From positions 1 through 35,896 of IMG/VR virus record IMGVR_UViG_3300046464_000737: a stretch of DNA of 35,896 nt. One strand, written 5' to 3'. The translations under genes were made by a program, and so were the position numbers. The stretch comes from a virus. The notes beneath the pieces were generated by a model. The model was not told the origin of the DNA. It saw nothing but the letters and a program-made list of their open reading frames with translations, and did no database searches. Of this stretch, positions 22,101-29,000 are shown in pieces (position 1 is the first letter of the stretch; each line of letters starts with the position of its first letter).

Positions 22101-24525
22101 TGGAAAAATAAAAGATGAGGGATCTGGCACATTTTATGATTATTCGTATTTCATTAATAGCTCTATGTTTGAGCAATATGGAACTTCTGTCGTTCCTGCT
22201 TATTCTGAGGTATATATAGACATAGTATATCAAAATAAATATGGCGAGATTCCGGCATTTTTTTTAGAAGATAATTTAGGGGAGAGAATAGAGTGGAATA
22301 ATTATGATGGAAGCCTGGGAGGAGGTTTAAAGATTTCAAATGGAAGCGAGTGGCTCGACTCCGAACTTACAATTCAAGCTGATTCTAAGGCAATAAAGTC
22401 AGAGCTTCGAGCTTGGGTAACGTCTTCAGATAAAGAGCGCAAAGAAGTTATTGAGGAGGAGAATGAAGCCTGGAAAAAAGCCGAATGCATAACTTTTCCT
22501 TTAAGCCTGAGATTTATGGACGCAGATAACAGTCGTTTAGAAAAATTTGGTGACATGTTTTTTCAATCACTTAGTCATGGGGACCCAGTCCGACCTAGAA
22601 CCGAAAACTCTGAGGGAACTTTATTTAAAGATGCGGTTAATTGTAGGGCTGATTGGGCTTTGCTTGACTCTTCTGACTTTGTTCATTATTTAGGTTTATG
22701 GGTTCCTTATGAATTTAAAACTTTTTCAATACAGAATGGGGGGGTTTTATTGCCAAGGCCTTTTTCTCCAACTTCTGTTCTAAGTTCTACCGGTGAACTA
22801 AAAATTAACTCCTCTATTTCTTTGGACGTCGCTAATTCTGATATTCATACATTGATAAGTATTGAGCCTATCGATTCATCTGAATTACCATTAGGGTATT
22901 CCAGCGGTTGGAGTCAAAAGGGAATTATGAAAATTCATTCTTCAAAAGCTAACACTTTCGAAGATAATTTACCTTTGCCGGTTAGTGTTTCATACTCTTG
23001 TTTTTCTGAAGCTTCTTGCTTTATTGAGGATAATGCGGGATTGGGTAATATACAGTTTTCTATAGAACCTGTAGTTTATAAATATGGAATGTTGTATGAC
23101 AGCGAGCTTGAAAGTTATTATGTAGAGAATAAAGATGGAGATTCGCTAGGAACAAACCTAGATCTTAATTCGGCTTACAGTCTGCTACTGAGGTCAAAAA
23201 CATCTCTCGATGCTTATAAGAAGATGGTTGATTACTGGAGCAGGATTTCATGCAGAATTTGGAGGCACTTGACTAGAACTGATGCTCAGGATGAATTGCT
23301 CAAGCAAGCTTATTCAAATCAGGGGCTTGAGCAACTTTGGGTTGCAGGAAGCTTTATTCGACAATCTTCTCCGCTTCCATATTTAAAAAACTCTCCTGGG
23401 TTTAATTTTGATATAAATTTTATGTGCCCAGATATAGATCCTAGGTTTAAAGAAGGGCTTGAAGAAGCTATACTTTCTTGGCAGAATATTATTCAAGATG
23501 ATTGTTCTATAAGTGTGGACATAGTTGAGAGCTCTCATGGCAGAGTACCTGGAGAATTTGGGTTTGATCCAAATTCTTCAACAATAGCTTATGTCGCATC
23601 GAGTCAGTTAAGTTTTATAGAAAAAGGCATGAGGGTCTGGGGAAAAGATTACCCTCTTCGCGCAAGCGCTGTTTTTGGGTATAACCCTGAGATTATGTCT
23701 TCTGATGAATCTCTTAATTTAAATAGCTTGGGATCAAGTTTTGCTAAAGAGGTATCATCTCATGAACTTGGGCACGTTTTTGGGTTGACTATGTTTCATA
23801 AAGTGGGGTTTTTTATGCCCGCAAGCCAAGAGAAGCTTAATGAGATAATACCTAACCAAATCATAAGGCCTTTTGGCGGAGATTTTGTTTTCTTTACTAA
23901 TTCGAATGGAGATACTTTAAGCGAAGATGAAAATCTGAAGACGGTATGGGACAACGTACTTGGACCTTGGGAAACAGAGCCTGTGTTTATAGACCAGGCG
24001 CAATACGATTCTCTGTCCGACGAATCTTTTTTAAGTTCTGACAATAAAACATTATCTTTGGGCAAAGACGCCTTTAGTGAAAGACATAACATAACCTCTT
24101 TATGGAGAGATGAGAGTCAGCAACTCATGACTCATTCTTATGAAAATGAAGATTTTGGATGGCAATATGTCGCAGCTAAAGGGGTTGAAAAATATCAAGA
24201 GTTAATTGCTCATAATGGATACGATGATCCGGATAATTATTTTTATGAAAGCGCGCCTCTTAATCAAAGGAATAGTACCAATTCTACAGAAATACTACCG
24301 GACCTGCACTTTTCTGAGTTTCCAAAAAAGCAAAAAAATGGCATTAAATGGCAACCAGCTTTTCCAGCCGCCCTTATGACCCCTTTTATCGACTTAAATA
24401 AGGGCATGACTCAATCAAGATTTACTTTAGGATGTATAGAGGATTTAGGTTATACTGTTGATTATACTTTTGCATGTTCTAATGACCACCCTAGCTTAAA
24501 AATAGATGCTGGAGATAACGATTAA
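19123..24525 (+). CDS. gpM-like tail tip protein fused to DUF4214 and leishmanolysin-like peptidase
   Basis: 1800 residues. Residues ~20-54 and ~565-619 resemble CBM5/12 modules (SYYSKNDVVFYPDNHQYYYF). Residues ~145-345 are aromatic repeats (SNWIYNTLLGWLFINLDN, FWFYMPQ, VWLWAD). Two lambda-M-like minor tail domains lie near 435-555 and 640-745: RTNREANAIIHFLESHQGQ and RDDAECYSILHFLEQHYG, each followed by F(Y/I)C(S/R)(E/D)(F/W)S and a closing F-E-E-F-like strand. An Ig-like region with (I)KNVGGTDVDISSL lies near 755-880, and DUF4214 near 885-940. The C-terminal ~380 residues form a zinc peptidase with HELGHVFG at 1547-1554. It sits in the M position before the L-like gene. Fusion of a tip protein with a peptidase is unusual. 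Confidence 0.8.
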   Translation: MSNNPEDGNYFLANISNYSGVFDPSLGYKKFDFVYDQNDGLYYYAKKDISFGGNVQVSGDYRFDLVPDGPIIDNRQSYYIYDKWNQLGLLNQGFSAGQEISIQGSMQGSNGNFEVLEVEESVDAYFSSEAQNTIISALDLTELAGGWYRSSWFFIPNKGEVSELDKSLNYLIEGSNWIYNTLLGWLFINLDNSYGKNFWFYMPQFSNSRSEGDGVWLWADIQTIGSSISSSNSFIYLGPSNQVNDYLSYVVNSPELNEYYSLGKSWDYQDGLGSLPSDRKSKEEFGLSHWVFKGEKEGYSMPTKQLMGAESWVSCSESHSDLYSVYFYNYSDNTWFGKSTSSLAISQVSSSQVQISPESSTPSSFVPNRLTDGVSSRLIVRGVNENSKISAIEEAGGNNIILTSVNHLPSSSQDAWASDRFFFDADYGSNVNFKANVSKNEFGNGYYSVQPKGINCLDFEVNLDFKNRTNREANAIIHFLESHQGQLEKDSSSSFLQYNQGISGFNWDGSSTFHPYDSLDNQSKTFYCSEFSHSLNFENSNDISVKLRNFNTSILNKSESLFVNRADDYSESSYYSKNDVVFYPDNHQYYYFHSGSQHQETLAGPPALMHDEWTKQSGYCSEINKEAWTREFFWKPSVGLTVSQKPKVLEVNLNDSYSQIYKNGINANLLNLNLNFNNRDDAECYSILHFLEQHYGSVPFIFYPPAPYETEKAFICRDWSHVYNFKNNHSISVLFEEFPLKLSSEDLINQTPPAIKTKGEIIAPSFLEFSEENEEFSWDSVLKKRFYIKNVGGTDVDISSLRISSERYFRILGKRSLGETYCTEGLDRKSLVFDESFVTARSIYLDILEQDAPESFIQIYSEDLKYWSVGDFIGVLMNDDLFLYSAPSVKKIKILYKDLLGRDADSQGLDYYINESDNLSIVESIMDSSEFCEAFLLPKTSERPGTVLQVPLDKLLDLNLQGRTIKLKSYDDGVQGFETFDDGPFARFIQYPDGKIKDEGSGTFYDYSYFINSSMFEQYGTSVVPAYSEVYIDIVYQNKYGEIPAFFLEDNLGERIEWNNYDGSLGGGLKISNGSEWLDSELTIQADSKAIKSELRAWVTSSDKERKEVIEEENEAWKKAECITFPLSLRFMDADNSRLEKFGDMFFQSLSHGDPVRPRTENSEGTLFKDAVNCRADWALLDSSDFVHYLGLWVPYEFKTFSIQNGGVLLPRPFSPTSVLSSTGELKINSSISLDVANSDIHTLISIEPIDSSELPLGYSSGWSQKGIMKIHSSKANTFEDNLPLPVSVSYSCFSEASCFIEDNAGLGNIQFSIEPVVYKYGMLYDSELESYYVENKDGDSLGTNLDLNSAYSLLLRSKTSLDAYKKMVDYWSRISCRIWRHLTRTDAQDELLKQAYSNQGLEQLWVAGSFIRQSSPLPYLKNSPGFNFDINFMCPDIDPRFKEGLEEAILSWQNIIQDDCSISVDIVESSHGRVPGEFGFDPNSSTIAYVASSQLSFIEKGMRVWGKDYPLRASAVFGYNPEIMSSDESLNLNSLGSSFAKEVSSHELGHVFGLTMFHKVGFFMPASQEKLNEIIPNQIIRPFGGDFVFFTNSNGDTLSEDENLKTVWDNVLGPWETEPVFIDQAQYDSLSDESFLSSDNKTLSLGKDAFSERHNITSLWRDESQQLMTHSYENEDFGWQYVAAKGVEKYQELIAHNGYDDPDNYFYESAPLNQRNSTNSTEILPDLHFSEFPKKQKNGIKWQPAFPAALMTPFIDLNKGMTQSRFTLGCIEDLGYTVDYTFACSNDHPSLKIDAGDND
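21775..21945 (+). other. DUF4214 module in the M-like protein
   Basis: Residues ~885-941 read VKKIKILYKDLLGRDADSQG, LDYY, then SIVESIMDSSEFCEAF. This fits the DUF4214 pattern: V..LY...LGR.aD..GL.YY...... followed by ..S.EF. DUF4214 is common in secreted and S-layer-like bacterial proteins, and its function there is not settled. A second copy sits in the I-J fusion at ~28403. Confidence 0.75.
23376..24492 (+). other. Leishmanolysin-like (M8-type) zinc peptidase domain
   Basis: The domain (residues ~1419-1790) begins FDINFMCPDIDPRFKEGLEE with AILSWQNII, the usual substrate-face entry of such bacterial peptidases. HELGHVFG supplies His1547, Glu1548, His1551 and Gly1554. A candidate third zinc ligand is His1729 in LHFSE, with Met1752 in AALMTP as Met-turn and TLGCIEDLGYTVDY as the closing signature. 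A ~68-residue FGGD module is inserted at ~1584-1651. All catalytic residues look intact, so activity is plausible but not shown. Confidence 0.7.
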
Positions 24526-24531
24526 TATATT

Positions 24532-25731
24532 ATGACACAGGAATCAAGTTCAAACTTAAATAAGCAGTTAAATTCTTTAACTCCCGATACTCTTCTTGAG
24601 TTTTTTGAGATAGATTTTAGCACTCTCCAAGCAAACTTTGATCAGTTTAAATTGGATTATGGAATAACTTTTGGCGCTGACCCTATTTATAGGTTTTGCC
24701 CCATGATAAATGGAACAAACCCTATTATCTGGCAGGGAGTCTCCTTTCAGCCTTTGCCTATAAAGATAGAAGGTTTTGAGCATAAGTCTGAAGGAGGTTT
24801 GCCTAGGCCAATATTAACCCTTGCAAATCCTGATGGAATATTCTCTAGAATAGTTTATTCTAATCAAGATTTTACTAATTGTAAGGTAACCAGAAAGCGA
24901 ACTTTTGCTAAATTTCTTGACTTGGATAATTTCCAAAACAGGAATCAGGAGGGTGGTACCAATAGCCTTTTTGCTCTCGAAGATAAAGAAGCTCATTTTG
25001 ATGATGATATATATTATGTAAATAGGAAGGTTTCCGAGAATAAAAAAAGCATATCTTTTGAGTTAATTTCTCCACTGGAAATGGACAATGCTAAGATTCC
25101 TGCAAGAAAAATAATTTCTAATTTTTGTCCATGGACTTATAGGTGTTCTGTGGGTTGCAAGTACAGTGGTTTGCCTATAGAGAGTATTGAGGGGGTTGAT
25201 CTTACTGAAAATTTTTTAAGCAAAAAGAACCAAGGGTTGTTCTCTAATTCTTCTTCAATCAATGAAGCATTACTTGATAAAGATTTAGGTAAAGTCAGGG
25301 TAGATCGATATCCAGAAATGCTTAAGTCTGTGCCTGAGTGGAGCCCTTTTGGTCATCAATTTTCTGAAGAATCTAAAAAGTTTTTAGAAGGTTCTGAAGG
25401 GGAAATATTCAGTTATAAATTGGGAGATTTGGTAAAAATAGTTAATTCTTCGTCTTCTAATCCTTACGTTCAAGCGCCGCAAGTTTTTGTGTGTACGAAA
25501 ACTCATACATCTCCGGCTGAATTTCATCCCTATTTAAGCAAGAGTTATTGGGCTAAGGATGAATGCTCTAAGACTATAAGCGCATGCAAAAAAAGATTTC
25601 CCCCTCGAGGTTCTGTAGAAGAAAAAAAATACGCAACTAGAGGTAATATTTTTGTAAGAAAAGAGGGCACCATTCCTCAAGACCTTAGGTTTGGGGGTTT
25701 TCCTGGAACTGAGGAATATCCTTTTGAATAA
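24532..25731 (+). CDS. L: gpL-like minor tail protein with Fe-S cysteines and CBM-like insert
   Basis: 399 residues. The N-terminal part has the L pattern: WQGVSFQPLPIKIEGFE, GGLPRPILTLANPDGI, a later SFELISPLEM, then SNFCPWTYRCSVGCKYSG and ECSKTISACKKRF before the FGGFPGTE tail. Lambda L has four cysteines that bind an iron-sulphur cluster; here Cys199, Cys205/Cys209, Cys345 and Cys352 are the candidates. The second Cys pair is separated from the first by ~135 residues containing a CBM5/12-like insert (~294-342: YKLGDLVKI, QVFVCTKTHTS, KSYWAKDE). It starts 6 bp after the previous gene. It should form part of the tail tip, below the M-like protein. Confidence 0.85.
   Translation: MTQESSSNLNKQLNSLTPDTLLEFFEIDFSTLQANFDQFKLDYGITFGADPIYRFCPMINGTNPIIWQGVSFQPLPIKIEGFEHKSEGGLPRPILTLANPDGIFSRIVYSNQDFTNCKVTRKRTFAKFLDLDNFQNRNQEGGTNSLFALEDKEAHFDDDIYYVNRKVSENKKSISFELISPLEMDNAKIPARKIISNFCPWTYRCSVGCKYSGLPIESIEGVDLTENFLSKKNQGLFSNSSSINEALLDKDLGKVRVDRYPEMLKSVPEWSPFGHQFSEESKKFLEGSEGEIFSYKLGDLVKIVNSSSSNPYVQAPQVFVCTKTHTSPAEFHPYLSKSYWAKDECSKTISACKKRFPPRGSVEEKKYATRGNIFVRKEGTIPQDLRFGGFPGTEEYPFE
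25411..25557 (+). other. CBM5/12-like domain inserted in gpL-like protein
   Basis: Residues ~294-342 read YKLGDLVKIVNSSS, PQVFVCTKTHTSPAEFHPYL and SYWAKDE: the Y-x-x-GD-x-V, (V/L)(F/Y)xC and terminal W pattern of the tube insert and fibre repeats. It is placed between two cysteine pairs whose clustering is expected in the L family, so it must loop out from the fold. Confidence 0.55.
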
Positions 25732-26056
25732 TCCCTTCCAAGAATTATTGTTATGCAAGATTAAAAAATATGCGAGAAAAAATAGTGGGGAAGAGTCCTG
25801 CGGCGTTATAGTTCGGGATCTTGCGGGTTTCAAGTTCTTTCCTTGCGAGAATTTAAGCCTAAAAAAAGATTCTCATTTTTTTATAGACCCTTATATTCTA
25901 GTTGAAAATAATGTAGCGTGCATTTATCATTCTCATGTGAGCCAATCTTCTGAGCCTTCTACTCTTGATAAAAAAACTTCCAATGAATTATGTATTCCTT
26001 ATTTAATATATAGTTTAAAAGATGATGACTTTTATTTTTATAATTGTGTACATTAA
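25724..26056 (+). CDS. K: gpK-like tail assembly protein, JAMM/MPN peptidase domain only
   Basis: About 110 residues. The frame contains HSHVSQSSEPSTLD, an exact HxH-x7-S-x2-D JAMM zinc motif. An upstream Glu in GEESCGVIV is the expected fourth element. In lambda K this MPN domain is followed by an NlpC/P60 hydrolase; here the protein stops after LIYSLKDDDFYFYNCVH, so the hydrolase is absent. There is no ATG in frame: candidates are TTG at 25691 and TTG at 25724, the latter overlapping the gpL stop TAA (25729-25731). I favour 25724 because of coupling, but it is not certain. Between L-like and I/J genes it matches the lambda order. Confidence 0.75.
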   Translation: MNNPFQELLLCKIKKYARKNSGEESCGVIVRDLAGFKFFPCENLSLKKDSHFFIDPYILVENNVACIYHSHVSQSSEPSTLDKKTSNELCIPYLIYSLKDDDFYFYNCVH

Positions 26057-26071
26057 GTATAAGGCAATAAG

Positions 26072-29000
26072 GTGAAAAAGGTATATTTACATGGCAAGAT
26101 GGGGGAGAAATTTGGCTCGGAGTGGCATTTTAATGTTAAGACGATTCCTGAGGCTTTAAGGGCTATAGATTGCAATTGCGAGGGCTTCCTTGATTATTTC
26201 CAAAAAAAAATAAATGAGGGGAATAAATATTTTATTTTCAAAAAAGATTATAGAAATATAAAGAGCAAGAAAGACTTCGAGGATAGTCTTGTACTTAATA
26301 AGGACGAGGCCTTGTTGGAAATAGAGTCGGAAGAGATTCATTTGGTTCCGTCTGTTCAGGGAAGTATTCCGGGTTTGGGCGCAGCTATCGCGTCTTGGGC
26401 CGCTTCGTTTTTTACTGTAAGTACTCTTATTAATATTGTAGTTATGACCGCCATAAGTTATGGCATCGCTATGCTTACAAAGCCCCCTGACGAGGAGGAG
26501 GTCGATGTTAAAACTATAACCTCTAAATCTTATGTTATGAATGGAGCTTCTAACAGGGCTGCCCAAGGAATTCCTGTTCCGATTGGTTATGGAAGATTGA
26601 TGGTCGGTTCTGTTAATATAGGGCTTGAGCGAGTGATTAAAAAATCTTCTTTTTTGCGATCCGAAAGTGATCAAGTTTTACAATCTTTTTCTACTACTAG
26701 GTTTTTGGAATTAATCTGTGAAGGCCCTATAGAGGGGTTTGTCGATCAAAAGGGAGTTAAGTTAGCTCAAGAAGATTGGGAAAAAGCCGTTTTTTTAAAT
26801 GAGGTTCCTGTGAGAAATGAAGATGGAACATATAATTATATATTATCTGAAGAAAAGAATCAATCTGTAGTAGTGGATCAAATCGCAGACGTAACCCCAA
26901 GTATATCTATTTCTACCGGAGATGAGGATAACTTTTCTCGATCCACTTCTTTTTCTGATGGGATAAATTATATCAAGGAATATAATAAGGTTATGTATGG
27001 GCCATCTCCTTATACAATAAAGAATGAGGCTTTTGTCGTTGAAGGTGAGGATTCAGGCCTACAGGAAATAGAAAAAGCTAAAAAATACGGAGCTAAGATA
27101 TTTTCTCATTTTGTTTCTAACGTTAGTGTTGGGCAGTGTATTTTTTCTTTTGCCGCAAGATTATCAAAGAGCGATACACAGGGGAACACTTCCCCTGAAA
27201 CTTGCAGGTTTGCTATTCTAGTTCAGAGATTTGATGGAGAATTTAATATCCTAGATAAACAATCTGGGTGCCGCGTCAAAATCTCAGATGACTTTAGGGT
27301 GGATCGCGGAGGAATTGGTATTTACGAAGATGAGAGCGCGAATATCGAAAAGTGGGAGTTTGGATATAAGTTTTACTGGGAGAAGCTTAAAGATGAGGAA
27401 ATGCAAGGCGAGAATCTTGTGATGTTTCCGATGTTTAGACCTAAAAATATTGACGAGGCTGTCGAGTCTTTTCGCACAGAGCCTCATTTTGCTGAAAGAG
27501 CCAAAGGCTTTGAAGATTTTGTAGATAGGAATGAACAAGCTTATTCTTCGTATAAAGAAAAAATAAAGAGTTTGGGTATTTTTTGCGTAAACGGGATCGC
27601 TACGGAAAGTTTTGAATTTCAAATAAGTTGCGATTTTGATTTTAATTTTGGAACTTCAGAGATTAATGAAGGCATAACGTTTAAAATTATTAAATTAAGC
27701 CCTGAATACGATCCGTCTATCTCTGGAGATGCAGATATAGCCGGAATGAGAAAGGTTCGTTCAATATCTTTCGTAAGCGCTCAGGAGAAGGTTGACTGTT
27801 CCTTAAGGTATCCTCATAGTGCAATTTGCTCTGTGGAATTTGACAGTAGGAATTTTGAGAATACTCCTAGTAGGGCTTACCATTTAAAGCTTAAGAAAGT
27901 TCTTATTCCTTCTAATTATGATCCAATATTAAGGAAGTATATAGACGATAAAGGAAATAAAACTCCATGGGACGGATTGTTTAAGGGGCAACAGCCTTCT
28001 GTCGAATCCCTCAATTCAATTAGCGATTTTTACAAATACTGGACAGATAATCCGGCTTTTATTTTGTTTGATTTGATACAAAATCCAAGGTTTGGTGTTT
28101 CTAGGTATGGCCTTGAAGAAGGTTCTATAGATAAGTGGCAAATTTATAAAATAGCAAAATACTGTGATGAGTTGGTGAGTACTGGTTATATTGTGGAGAC
28201 AAAAACTCAGATCCTTAGGTCTTTTTTTACAAGTGGAATTATTAAGTTTGATAAATACTCTGACATTCTGGATGGAAATTATGGTTATATGGAAATTTCT
28301 GTAGATGATAATTTTTTCTATAATTCTGGCGATAATAGAGTGCTATTGCAGTCGAAAAAAGTAGGTAGAAGTGATTATTCTCCTCTTGGACTAAATAGGG
28401 ATGACCCTTGTACTTCTGCAAGTCTTGAGGTGATTTTTGATGAAGTTTTGGGTAGAGAGCCTACTAGTGAAGAGGCTTCTATTTATGAAGATTTTTCTAT
28501 TGGTCGTGTTTGTGATTCTGTAGTTTTTAAATTGAATGAGCAGAGCCCTCAGTCGGTATTTTTTGACAACGATTTTAAAAAAGAGTTCGGGAGTGGATCT
28601 CAGTTCGCTGGCAAAAAAATAGCATTCTTCTCTTCGGATCATGACTTAAGTAGTTTTTCTCCAGATGTAAAGCTTAAGATACAAAAGGATTCGTGCCTTA
28701 AGAATGGAGGGTTTAGTATAGAAGAAAGGGTGCTTTTAGACGCTGACCCTGTTTCTAGAAAAATATATGTCTCCGGACCAAGTTTTAAAGAAGACTTTAA
28801 ACCTGTTTTGAATCCTTGGGGAGACGAATTGTATTTAGGGGGCTGCGCTTGCCAGGTGAATCACCCGCTTGTTGAGCCTAGGTTTTCTTCTAATTTTTAT
28901 ATAACTGATCAAACTGATGCGTTGTCTGCCTTAAATCACGTTTGCTCTATTTTTAGAGGGATCCCAAGTTATTATTCAGGGAAAATAAGCTCCAACCATG

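Noticed and set aside
23761-23799. Canonical metzincin HExxHxxGxxH reading of HELGHVFGLTMFH
   Set aside because: The third His is at +12 rather than +10 from the first, so it does not fit. The M8-like arrangement, with a distant third His (1729) and Met1752, fits better.
26156-26674. 172-residue minus-strand open frame under the I-J gene
   Set aside because: Complement of the clear I domain (LHGKMGEKFG, GIPVPIGYGRLM); composition is not protein-like.
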